A stretch of DNA of 10,981 nucleotides from DASVWH01 sp036389715 (lineage in GTDB: Bacteria > Acidobacteriota > Blastocatellia > Pyrinomonadales > Pyrinomonadaceae), in assembly GCA_036389715.1 (NCBI GenBank), contig DASVWH010000116.1, positions 1 through 10,981 of the forward strand. The letters run 5' to 3'. The notes under the pieces are model-generated. The model was not told where the DNA came from and made no database searches. It was given only the letters and a program-made list of their open reading frames with translations. This document shows positions 1-6,769 of this stretch, piece after piece. The position numbers and the translations under genes are program-made. Within the stretch, counting starts at the first letter, position 1. Every line of letters starts with the position of its first letter.

Positions 1-27
1 CGTGTCCTTACTAAGCTGCTTTGCGCG

Positions 28-888
28 TCACTCCATGAAGCCCGGCAGATACGGGCGCGGGTCGACCGGCTCGTCGTCAATGCGGACTTCGTAGTGAAGA
101 TGCGGGCCGGTCGAGCGCCCGGTCGAGCCGACGCGGCCCACCTGTTCGCCGCGAGAGATATTCTGTCCTAAGACGGCGTCTATGTGCGAGAGATGGCCGT
201 AGCGGGTCGTCAGGCCGCCGCCGTGGTCCACGACGACGAGCTGGCCGTAGCCGTTCTGCCAACCGGCGAAGATGACAGTACCGCTGCCCGTGACGGCGAC
301 GGGCGTTCCCACCAGCGTCGCGATGTCCTGCCCGGCGTGAAACTCCGACGAGTAGCCGCCGAAGGGATTGTGGCGGCCGCCGAAACTGTCGGTCAGCCTG
401 CCTTCGACGGGCCAGATGGAGGGCGTCATGTCGCGCTCGGCGCGCTGGCGCAGGACCGCCTCGAACATGTGGAGCTGGCGTTCGAGCTGGTCTGTCTTGT
501 AGGCGATGTTGGTCGCCGTATCGAGCGGGAGCGCCGGGCCTCCGGCCCCGTTGAAGCTCTGCTGCTTGTCGTTGTTGACGCCCGACATGACGGCGATGCG
601 GCGCGAGGCATCCTCGACGGCTTCGACGCGGTCGTTGAGCTTGTTGAGCTGCTGGCGCTGTTTCTCGTTCTCGGCGCGCAGTTGTTCGTTCTCCTGCTCG
701 ACGCGCAGGTGCGCCAGGTGCTGCGTCAGGCCGTAAAAGCCGTAGAAGGCCGCGCAGAGCACGGCGAAAGCAGCGAGCGCCGAAATCTTGAGCCAGCGTT
801 TGTGAACACAGACACGACGAATATGGGAACGTGAGCGCGAGGTCTTGGCGATAATAAAAGCGTACAGACGGTCGTCTCTAACCATCAT
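28..888 (-). CDS. Membrane-anchored M23 (LytM-type) peptidoglycan endopeptidase
   Basis: Probable zinc metallopeptidase that cuts peptide cross-links in peptidoglycan outside the inner membrane. The 286-aa product has a basic cytoplasmic N-terminus, one membrane helix (about residues 33-53), a charged Glu/Gln/Arg-rich coiled coil (about 58-98), a linker, and a C-terminal LytM domain (about 160-282). All M23 motif residues are present: H184 and D188 (HAGQD), H232 (GHL), and H263/H265 (HLH); H184, D188 and H265 would bind zinc. The intact site suggests an active enzyme rather than a degenerate EnvC/NlpD-type activator, although the anchored coiled-coil layout also occurs in divisome-linked M23 proteins. 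An AAGGAG ribosome site at 894-899 precedes two consecutive ATG codons; the second (885) has the more usual 8-nt spacing. The family is clear; the precise bond and physiological role are not. Confidence 0.93.
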   Translation of the reverse strand: MMVRDDRLYAFIIAKTSRSRSHIRRVCVHKRWLKISALAAFAVLCAAFYGFYGLTQHLAHLRVEQENEQLRAENEKQRQQLNKLNDRVEAVEDASRRIAVMSGVNNDKQQSFNGAGGPALPLDTATNIAYKTDQLERQLHMFEAVLRQRAERDMTPSIWPVEGRLTDSFGGRHNPFGGYSSEFHAGQDIATLVGTPVAVTGSGTVIFAGWQNGYGQLVVVDHGGGLTTRYGHLSHIDAVLGQNISRGEQVGRVGSTGRSTGPHLHYEVRIDDEPVDPRPYLPGFME

Positions 889-1307
889 ATGTGCTCCTTG
901 AGCGAGTCACGGCGCGCAGAAAACCGAAGGGAGCCGCGCGCTGCTGACCGCGGAAAGGCACAGCCTGCCGGACGAGGGCGACTGATGCGAATCAAAAACT
1001 TTAAGGACTTTCTTGATGAACCTGCTTGAAGATCACAGCCAACAGGTTTCCCTTTCGGAGTGGCCGCACTGCCGAAAACCCGTCTGAATTGCTGTGAAGG
1101 CTGGGCAAACTATCACACGAGGGCCGAGATTGCAACCGCTCAGAGGCTGCTTTCTGTGAAGAAGCCAACTGAAATGGAATGAAAATGAAAGAAAGGGCAG
1201 GAAAGCGAGAAGCCCATCGCTCGGGTTTCTCGGCCCGCCCGCGATGAGCTTTCCAGTAAACTTGACTGCGCTGCGCTCTAACCCGCCAGGGGGCCAGCGC
1301 CGTCAAG
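889..1307. other. Gene-poor interval between the M23 gene and the small membrane protein gene
   Basis: This 419-nt stretch has no convincing gene. A 101-codon minus-strand frame (1001-1306) has no known-family features, begins right at the stop of the preceding gene and runs through a probable terminator, so I do not call it. The left end must hold the promoter and ribosome site of the minus-strand M23 gene, but I see no good -35/-10 pair. The only clear structure is the hairpin at 1206-1232, listed separately. Confidence 0.5.
1190..1232 (-). terminator. Probable intrinsic terminator after the 73-aa membrane protein gene
   Basis: Read on the minus strand, CGAGAAACCC (1232-1223) pairs with GGGCTTCTCG (1215-1206) across a 7-nt loop, giving a 10-bp stem with one G-U pair. 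It is followed by a pyrimidine/T-rich tail (CTTTCC, then CCCTTTCTTTC). It lies about 75 nt past the stop of the 73-aa gene, in the right orientation. The tail is not a pure U-run, so termination efficiency is uncertain. Confidence 0.45.
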
Positions 1308-1529
1308 CTAGATTTCCCCGGCCTCTTCGCGCCGCCGCCGCGTGCGCCCGCGCATGGCCAGCACGATCATCACCAGGACGAGCCCGATAAAGGCGATGAC
1401 GATGAAGGCTTTGATGGCCACCAGCAGAAAGCTGACCAGCGAGATCAACTGCCTGAGCAGCGTGATGACGAGCAGGATGACCGTCAGGACTCCGCCCCAT
1501 CGCCCGGCCGTTTTAAGTAAAGCAGACAT
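1308..1529 (-). CDS. Small two-helix membrane protein with basic C-terminal tail, function unknown
   Basis: Encodes 73 aa that I cannot assign to a named family. Two very hydrophobic stretches (about residues 12-36 and 41-59) are separated by only a few residues and followed by an Arg-rich tail (RGRTRRRREE, 60-69). By the positive-inside rule both termini would be cytoplasmic. An AAGGAA ribosome site at 1536-1541 sits 6 nt before the ATG, and a terminator-like hairpin follows, so it looks like a real stand-alone gene rather than chance. A shifted frame over the same DNA lacks the hydrophobic pattern. It could be a small envelope-stress or membrane-integrity peptide, but nothing in the sequence fixes a role. 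Confidence 0.65.
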   Translation of the reverse strand: MSALLKTAGRWGGVLTVILLVITLLRQLISLVSFLLVAIKAFIVIAFIGLVLVMIVLAMRGRTRRRREEAGEI

Positions 1530-1650
1530 GAACTATTCCTTTACTGATCCAGCGCCCGTGCAAAAACTCTGACCGCGTCGTCTGGATGTCCCGGCACTGA
1601 AAACACTCTAAGCGCGCTCTCTAGTTCTCAACACTATACCAAAGGGGAAA

Positions 1651-1694
1651 CGAAAAAGGAAAAAGGTCGGCCCCTACAACCGCGTGCCCGGACC
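1651..1694 (-). terminator. Possible terminator of the sigma/anti-sigma operon
   Basis: On the minus strand, GGTC-C-GG (1694-1688) can pair with CCGACC (1670-1665), one bulged base, directly followed by the T-rich tract TTTTTCCTTTTTCG (1664-1651). It lies about 60 nt past the stop of the last gene of the minus-strand operon. The stem is short (6 bp) and the loop large (17 nt), so the call rests mainly on the position and the T-tract. Confidence 0.35.
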
Positions 1695-1755
1695 TTGCGC
1701 AGGCACAATGGCCGCACATGGAGCGCCAGCCCGCGCCGCCTTCCTCGAACGCTCT

Positions 1756-2526
1756 TCAGGGTCGCTGCTCGAAGGGCAGCGGCGCGGTGTTACGCGTCGT
1801 GACGTGAGCGACGAGCTCTCCGGTCTGAAATTTCCCGGAGTCGAGCGATGTGCCGGGCGGGACGGGCTGCGCCGTGCTGTTGGCGTCGAAGGCGGGCGCA
1901 TAAGGCTTGCGCCTGCGCTGGTAAAGCAGGTAGTCCAGGAGCATGTACGCGCCGAGGATGACCAGCAGCACCGGCAGCACCTGTCGCACGGGCAACTGAA
2001 TCCCGACCAGCGTGTGCAGCAGGAAGATGGCCCCAAGCATCATCAGCGTGATGCTCCACCCTAAGGGGTTGCCGTACATCCGTCGCGCGATCACGTCCTG
2101 CTCGGCGTCGAGCGCCAGCCCGGCGCGAAACAGCTGCGATGTCCTGTAAGCGTCAACAGCCGCGTAGAGCCAGATGCCGAAGAATCCGAAGACGAAGATG
2201 GGCAGGCCGTCCGTCAAAATCGCCATCTGAAAGAAGCTGGCGAAGATGGCGAAATGGACGAGCGCCTTGGCCGTCTGCCCGTTATAAGCTGCGCCGAGGC
2301 CCGGCACGAAGGAGAGCAGCGTGGCCACCAGCGGCGAGCTGTTGCGGCGCACGGTCGGCAGCACGCTCGAACGCGACTGCTGCTGCAAGAGGTCCACGCC
2401 CATCACGATGCAATCCTGGCAGTAGGGGAAGCCGCGGATGCGATGATCGCAGGCCGGACATAATGCCCGCGTGCAGCGATGGCACCGGACGGCCGCCGGA
2501 TTTCTCGAGTGGTATGCGCAATTCAT
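1756..2526 (-). CDS. Multi-pass membrane protein with N-terminal B-box-like zinc finger
   Basis: The 256-aa product starts with a cysteine/histidine cluster matching the B-box zinc-finger spacing: C3-x2-H6, C15-x2-C18, C23-x2-C26, then H28 and C36-x2-C39, enough for two zinc ions. After a polar linker come about four or five hydrophobic segments (roughly 66-82, 87-103, 108-126, 157-176, 184-203). The first carries PGLGAAYNGQ, a motif resembling TM2-type helical-hairpin membrane proteins. The C-terminal 50 residues are polar and probably cytoplasmic. It is the third gene of a tight minus-strand cluster, starting 39 nt after the anti-sigma stop with no clear ribosome site (GTTTAAGTAA precedes the ATG), which suggests translational coupling. 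In bacteria such B-box/membrane proteins are mostly uncharacterised; a role in the sigma pathway is inferred from position only. Confidence 0.85.
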   Translation of the reverse strand: MNCAYHSRNPAAVRCHRCTRALCPACDHRIRGFPYCQDCIVMGVDLLQQQSRSSVLPTVRRNSSPLVATLLSFVPGLGAAYNGQTAKALVHFAIFASFFQMAILTDGLPIFVFGFFGIWLYAAVDAYRTSQLFRAGLALDAEQDVIARRMYGNPLGWSITLMMLGAIFLLHTLVGIQLPVRQVLPVLLVILGAYMLLDYLLYQRRRKPYAPAFDANSTAQPVPPGTSLDSGKFQTGELVAHVTTRNTAPLPFEQRP

Positions 2527-2565
2527 TTACTTAAACGGGTCGCTCTCTCGCTTCCTCTCCGGGCT

Positions 2566-3396
2566 TTACCTCTGTTCCTGCGGACCCTGCGACCGTTGGT
2601 TCGATTCGTTCTTCCTCTTCTGCTTATCCTGCTGCTTCGAGCCGCTCTGGATGTCTACGAAGCCCGCCATGCCTTCGGCAAACTGCCTGATGTTGTCGGG
2701 AACGGCAGCGCCCTTGATAATCGTGCTCGCGCCGCGCGTGTAGGCTCTTTCGGCCACTTCGATGCCTGCGCGATACATCCCGCTGATCGAGCCGTCGGCG
2801 GAAGCCGTGCTGGTCAGCACCATGATGCAGACGAGCAGCATGGTCGCGACGGTCGCCAGCTGCGGCGACATGATCGGGTCGAGCAGCGCACGCACCCATG
2901 CCGCGACCCGGGCGGCCAGCGGCGCGCGCACGTCTTCGGCGGCCGTCGTGCCGAGCGTGGCTTGCAGGATTCTTTCGTGGAGGCCGAAGGGCACCGGCTG
3001 CTCTTCGTTAATATAGGTGTAGCAAGCGCCGATGGCGCGCACGACCTGTCCGGGCAGTTCCGTGCAGCCCGCGCAGAGGGCTGCGTGGCGTTCCCAGCGA
3101 TGGTAGAGGGAGGCGGGGAGAAACCCGTCCAGGTAATCGGTCAGGTACTCTTCAAACTCGGCGCAGGTCATGGCCGTCTCGGGCATCGTGTGGCTGAGAA
3201 TCCGGGCTTCAAGCTCGGCCGGAGCGGCGGGCGCTGCGGCGACCCGGCAGACCTGCATGGTGTTTTTGACTTCGTTCAGAAGCTCGTGACAGACGGGGCA
3301 GCGCATGGCGTGCTCGGCGAATGAGACGTTGGTCTCGGCGTCGAGCGCGCCATCCAGGTAATCCGTCAAGCGGTCTTCAAAATCTGCGCAAAGCAT
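2566..3396 (-). CDS. Membrane anti-sigma factor with two tandem zinc-binding (ZAS/zf-HC2) domains
   Basis: Likely binds and holds inactive the ECF sigma factor encoded just upstream. With the start at 3396 the protein is 276 aa. It begins MLCADFEDRLTDYLDG, the usual opening of a zf-HC2 domain, with the zinc motif H29-x3-C33-x2-C36. A second copy starts at MTCAEFEEYLTDYLDG (about 76) with H104-x3-C108-x2-C111. One membrane helix (about 180-198) leads to a roughly 75-residue outer tail ending in a Lys/Gln/Asn/Arg-rich segment. An upstream ATG at 3462 would add 22 residues, but its codons (CTA, AGA, GTA, CGA, AGT) are unlike the rest and it has no ribosome site, so I prefer 3396, although its own ribosome site is also weak. 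The two copies share the EF-x2-YLTDYLDG-type core, pointing to an internal duplication. Release by proteolysis or redox change is possible but not visible here. Confidence 0.88.
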   Translation of the reverse strand: MLCADFEDRLTDYLDGALDAETNVSFAEHAMRCPVCHELLNEVKNTMQVCRVAAAPAAPAELEARILSHTMPETAMTCAEFEEYLTDYLDGFLPASLYHRWERHAALCAGCTELPGQVVRAIGACYTYINEEQPVPFGLHERILQATLGTTAAEDVRAPLAARVAAWVRALLDPIMSPQLATVATMLLVCIMVLTSTASADGSISGMYRAGIEVAERAYTRGASTIIKGAAVPDNIRQFAEGMAGFVDIQSGSKQQDKQKRKNESNQRSQGPQEQR

Positions 3397-3491
3397 CTTA
3401 ATACTCGTTTCCGTCCCCTTTGCCTGTCGTTTTACGGCGAGCGCGCGTCTGATTAGCCCCATTCGTGACGCACAGGCCCGCCTGTTTTTGT

Positions 3492-4097
<606 letters not shown>

Positions 4098-4466
4098 CTG
4101 ACGTTTCTCCGATCCCGCGGTCGGCCAGACCTGCCTGAAACAGCGCGGCAGGGTGGAAAACTCCCTGTCAAGCGCAGATTACGACGGACGAAGAATGAAA
4201 GTTCCCCTTAAAATATGCGTTGACGGGGCCCGACGGCGGGGCCGCGGCCAGCATCCGGCCGTGAAGATTTACGCACAATTGCGGGCCCCTCCAACCGCAC
4301 ACGGACGCTCCTGCCGGGCCTCGGCCTCACATCCGGTTGCGCCCCGATGTCAAATTGTTGTAGCCTTGCCACGCCACCCAATATATTGTGGTCGTCTATC
4401 CGGTCAAGTCAAGTCTTTCTCGCGATAGACGAGAAATCAGGCGTCCCGGGCCGAGGCCGAAATCGT
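4098..4466. promoter_or_regulatory. Divergent intergenic region between the sigma operon and the YbhN-like gene
   Basis: This gap should hold promoters for both directions. On the minus strand GGGGAACTTT (4207-4198) followed by CGTCGTAA (4186-4179) resembles an ECF -35/-10 pair, which would imply autoregulation. The 14-nt gap between GGAAC and CGTC is shorter than the usual 16-17, so this is weak. On the plus strand TTGTAG (4358-4363) and TATATT (4382-4387), 18 nt apart, form a plausible sigma-70 promoter about 80 nt before the chosen start of the next gene. A GC-rich inverted repeat GGCCC/GGGCC lies at 4227-4243. A plus-strand frame at 4153-4428 shows no protein-like character. Confidence 0.35.
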
Positions 4467-5567
4467 TTGCGCAAACATCTCAAATTCCTGCTTCTCCTAC
4501 TGCTTGCCGTGCTCATTTTGTGGTGGTTCGGGCGCGGGCTGGACTGGGCCGAAGTGGGACGCAGCGTGAGGAGCGCCGATTGGCGGCTGCTGGCGGCGGC
4601 CGTCGTGACGGTTTCGATCACCTACCTGCTGCGCGCCTTTCGCTGGCGGACGCTGCTCGCGCCGCTGACTCCGGCCAACTTCAAAGGGCTCTTTGCGGGC
4701 ACGACCATCGGTTTCGGCGCTGTCTTTCTCTTCGGGCGGGCGGGCGAAGTCGTGCGTCCGGTTGTGCTTCCGCTCTATGACGAGCGTGTGCGGCCGACCG
4801 CTTCGTTCGTTACCATCATGGTCGAGCGCCTCTGCGACATCGTGGCCGTGATCGTCATCTTCGCCCTTAATCTCTGGTGGTTTCCAGTGCCTTTGGGGCG
4901 CGAGGCGCAGTACAGGCACGTCAGCCAGGCGGGGCTCGCGCTCCTGCTCCTGGCCGTGCTCGGAGTGGTCGGGCTGGTCGTTTTCGAGCGGCGTTCCAAG
5001 AGAGCCATCCACTGGCTGGACGTACGTTTGGTGCGCTGGCGCTTCGTCCCGGACCGCCTGGCGCGCGGCCTGACGAATCTGCTGGAACAACTGGCCAGCG
5101 CCCTCGGCATCCTCAGCGATGCGCGCGAGCTGGCCGCGACGGTCGGCTGGACGGCCATCATCTGGGCCGTCAACATCGTCTCGAACTGGCTGGTACTGCT
5201 GGCCTTCGGGCTCTCGTTCGGTCTCAAGGAGACGGTCTTCGTGATGGGCTGGTCGCTGGTCGGCTCGCTGGTTCCGACGCCGGGCGGCGCTGCGGGCGCG
5301 TTTCACGCGGCGACTGCCGCCGGGCTGGTTTTCCTCAATCGCCCGCCGAATGAAGCGGCCGCCGTCTCCATCCTCCTGCACCTGGTGGCCTTTGCGCCCG
5401 CGGTCTTCTTCGGCCTCTACTACTTCCTGCGCGGCGACGTGACGTTCTCACGTTTGCAGCGCCTGACTTCGACCGACGCCATCGAGCACGCCGTCGAAGA
5501 CGACGAGCTGGAATCGAACCAAGCCGGGATGACCAAAGAGCTAAAGGCCGTCGGCGTCAGCGATTGA
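4467..5567 (+). CDS. YbhN/LPG-synthase-type integral membrane protein (flippase-like fold)
   Basis: Multi-pass inner-membrane protein of the lysylphosphatidylglycerol-synthase transmembrane family (UPF0104/YbhN); members are linked to lipid handling, and this one lacks the soluble aminoacyl-transfer domain of MprF. From the TTG at 4467 the product is 366 aa, with a first helix KFLLLLLLAVLILWWF (about 6-21) and about six to eight more, then a charged C-terminal tail. Family-like segments include YLLRAFRWRTLL, FGRAGEVVRP, MVERLCDIVAV and GSLVPTPGGAAGAFHAA; the last matches the conserved proline/glycine-rich loop. An ATG at 4347 is also in frame and would give 406 aa, but those 40 residues are not protein-like, have no ribosome site, and overlap a promoter-like sequence. 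The TTG has GAGG (4453-4456) ten nt upstream. The start is therefore uncertain; the family is not. Substrate unknown. Confidence 0.88.
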   Translation: MRKHLKFLLLLLLAVLILWWFGRGLDWAEVGRSVRSADWRLLAAAVVTVSITYLLRAFRWRTLLAPLTPANFKGLFAGTTIGFGAVFLFGRAGEVVRPVVLPLYDERVRPTASFVTIMVERLCDIVAVIVIFALNLWWFPVPLGREAQYRHVSQAGLALLLLAVLGVVGLVVFERRSKRAIHWLDVRLVRWRFVPDRLARGLTNLLEQLASALGILSDARELAATVGWTAIIWAVNIVSNWLVLLAFGLSFGLKETVFVMGWSLVGSLVPTPGGAAGAFHAATAAGLVFLNRPPNEAAAVSILLHLVAFAPAVFFGLYYFLRGDVTFSRLQRLTSTDAIEHAVEDDELESNQAGMTKELKAVGVSD

Positions 5568-5652
5568 ACGGGCTTGTGAACGGGCCTGGCTTAAGCACTT
5601 AAACGAGTTAGCGTGAGCGATTGTCTGGGAAAGGGTCTGGCGGTGAAATCCA

Positions 5653-6093
5653 ATGGCTGATCTGCGCGCTCAAGTCGAGAAGACATTCGCGGCCATCGAG
5701 GTCGGCAACCGCTTTCGCTGGAGCCGGACGCTGACCGACGGCGACGTGGCGCTCTTTGTCGGCGTGACGGGCGATTTCAACCCCTTTCACGTGGACGACA
5801 AGTTCGCCGCGCAGACCAAGTTCGGGCGGCGCATCGTGCCCGGACTGCTGACGGCGAGCCTCGCCACGCACATCGGAGGGATGCTCGCTTTCCTGGCCTC
5901 CGAGATGCACTTTCGCTATCACCAGCCGGTCTTCGTCGGCGAGACTGTGACCTGCGAAGTCGAAGTCCTGGAGAAGATTCAGGAGGGGAGGCGGATTCGC
6001 GCCGCCGTGCGCTGCACGAAAGACGGTGAGGTGGAAGTCCTGACCGGAGAGTTTACGGGAACGCCCGCAGCCCTCCGGCTTAACCCGGAATAA
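5653..6093 (+). CDS. MaoC-like (R)-specific enoyl-CoA hydratase
   Basis: Encodes 146 aa with a single hot-dog fold of the MaoC/hydratase-2 type, the usual length for PhaJ-like enzymes that hydrate trans-2-enoyl-CoA to (R)-3-hydroxyacyl-CoA. The catalytic motif is intact: D41-F-N-P-F-H46 gives the Asp/His pair spaced as in PhaJ, inside VTGDFNPFHVDD. It is followed by FGRRIVPGLLTASL, the usual helix after the active site, and by beta-strand segments such as YHQPVFVGETVTCEVEV. The ATG has a modest ribosome site (GGTGA, 5642-5646). It starts 85 nt after the YbhN-like gene, so co-transcription is possible. No PHA synthase or beta-oxidation gene is nearby, so the pathway (fatty acid oxidation, PHA supply, or acyl-CoA side chains) cannot be told. 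Some family members are acyl dehydratases of fatty acid synthesis instead. Confidence 0.9.
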   Translation: MADLRAQVEKTFAAIEVGNRFRWSRTLTDGDVALFVGVTGDFNPFHVDDKFAAQTKFGRRIVPGLLTASLATHIGGMLAFLASEMHFRYHQPVFVGETVTCEVEVLEKIQEGRRIRAAVRCTKDGEVEVLTGEFTGTPAALRLNPE

Positions 6094-6094
6094 G

Positions 6095-6123
6095 TTCGGA
6101 GTCCGAAGTGCCGAAGTCCGAAG
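6095..6123. repeat. Short CCGAAG repeat cluster with small hairpin
   Basis: Directly after the MaoC-like stop, TTCGG-AGT-CCGAA (6095-6107) forms a 5-bp inverted repeat. CCGAAG recurs at 6103, 6111 and 6118, and GTCCGAAG is exactly repeated at 6101-6108 and 6116-6123. It is a low-complexity intergenic repeat tract; no coding or protein-binding role can be read from it. Confidence 0.7.
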
Positions 6124-6187
6124 AGCAGAAATCCCAAGCGCTGTTTCTGTCTTTTGACTAATTAGGACTTAAACAACGGAGCTGTTT

Positions 6188-6667
6188 ATGAAATGTCCTT
6201 TTTGTGGGTTCATCGAAGACAAGGTCGTTGATTCGCGCGAATCGCGCGAGGGCGAATCGATTCGCCGCCGCCGCGAATGCCTGCGCTGCGAGCGCCGCTT
6301 CACCTCCTACGAGCGGATTGACGAAATCCCCTACATGGTCATTAAGAAGGACGGGCGGCGCGAGCCCTTCGACCGCAACAAGGTGATGGCGGGGCTGCTG
6401 CGCGCCTGCGAAAAGCGGCCCGTCCCGTCTTCCAAGCTCGAAGGCATCGTCAACTCGATAGAGAAGTACGTGCAGGAGTCCCCGGAGCGCGAGCGCCCGA
6501 CCAGCAAAGTCGGCGAGATGATTATGCGCCGCCTGAAGGAACTCGATAAGGTGGCCTACGTCCGCTTCGCCTCCGTTTACCTGGAGTTCGAGGACGTTTC
6601 CGAGTTCATGCACGAATTGAAGCACCTCGTGCGCGCACGCAACAGCGCCGCCGCACGCAGACCTTGA
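6188..6667 (+). CDS. nrdR: Transcriptional repressor NrdR
   Basis: Nucleotide-sensing repressor that represses ribonucleotide reductase genes when (d)ATP is bound. The 159-aa length is typical. The N-terminal zinc ribbon is complete: C3-x2-C6 (MKCPFCG) and C31-x2-C34 (CLRCERRFTSYE), with the family hallmark VVDSR-x-SREGESIRRRREC between. An ATP-cone follows (about 46-136), beginning MVIKKDGRREPFDRNKVMAGLLRAC and including RPTSKVGEMIMRRLKELDKVAYVRFASVY. GGAG (6178-6181) lies 6 nt before the ATG. No ribonucleotide reductase gene is in the window, so NrdR would act in trans. It follows the MaoC-like gene by 94 nt containing short repeats. Confidence 0.98.
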   Translation: MKCPFCGFIEDKVVDSRESREGESIRRRRECLRCERRFTSYERIDEIPYMVIKKDGRREPFDRNKVMAGLLRACEKRPVPSSKLEGIVNSIEKYVQESPERERPTSKVGEMIMRRLKELDKVAYVRFASVYLEFEDVSEFMHELKHLVRARNSAAARRP

Positions 6668-6766
6668 TTGGTAAATGGTAAATGGTAAATCGTAAATCGT
6701 AAATAGATGAAAACGTTCGTCTATTCACGATTGACCACTGACGATTGACCATTGGCGATTGACGAA
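6667..6766. repeat. Tandem heptamer/octamer repeats flanking a long palindrome
   Basis: Between nrdR and hsp20, GGTAAAT occurs three times (from 6670, 6677, 6684) followed by CGTAAAT twice (6691, 6698 with a last-base change). On the far side CGATTGAC recurs at 6728, 6742 and 6756, spaced 14 nt. Between them lies a strong inverted repeat: AATAGATGAA (6702-6711) and TTCGTCTATT (6716-6725) around an AACG loop, extended after one mismatch by AATCGT (6695-6700) pairing with ACGATT (6727-6732). The whole makes a 17-position imperfect stem with one G-U pair and one A-C mismatch. The right-hand repeats extend into the region just before the Hsp20 start. Confidence 0.8.
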
Positions 6767-6769
6767 CAG

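Noticed and set aside
1040..1085. Small stem around AGTG-GCCG-CACT considered as a terminator for a plus-strand transcript
   Set aside because: Stem of only four to seven bp with a bulge, no T-run on either strand, and no plus-strand gene upstream.
1001..1306. 101-codon minus-strand frame downstream of the 73-aa gene
   Set aside because: No domain, membrane or signal features; it overlaps a terminator-like hairpin, begins at the previous stop and lacks a ribosome site.
2479..3324. 281-codon plus-strand frame opposite the anti-sigma gene
   Set aside because: Mirror of a real gene in a high-GC genome; composition dominated by Gly/Arg/Ala/His with no family motifs, while the opposite strand has clear zinc-domain signatures.
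4166..4171. Minus-strand TTGACA considered as the -35 of the sigma operon promoter
   Set aside because: No -10-like sequence at 15-19 nt; the bases there are GC-rich.
4153..4428. 91-codon plus-strand frame in the divergent intergenic region
   Set aside because: No protein-like pattern, no ribosome site, and it covers the likely promoters.
4497..5381. 294-codon minus-strand frame opposite the YbhN-like gene
   Set aside because: Polar, Arg/Gln/Glu-rich antisense translation of hydrophobic codons, an expected artefact of a membrane protein gene.
6667..6766. Heptamer repeats considered as a CRISPR array
   Set aside because: Units of 7-8 bp with no spacers of constant length, and no cas genes nearby.
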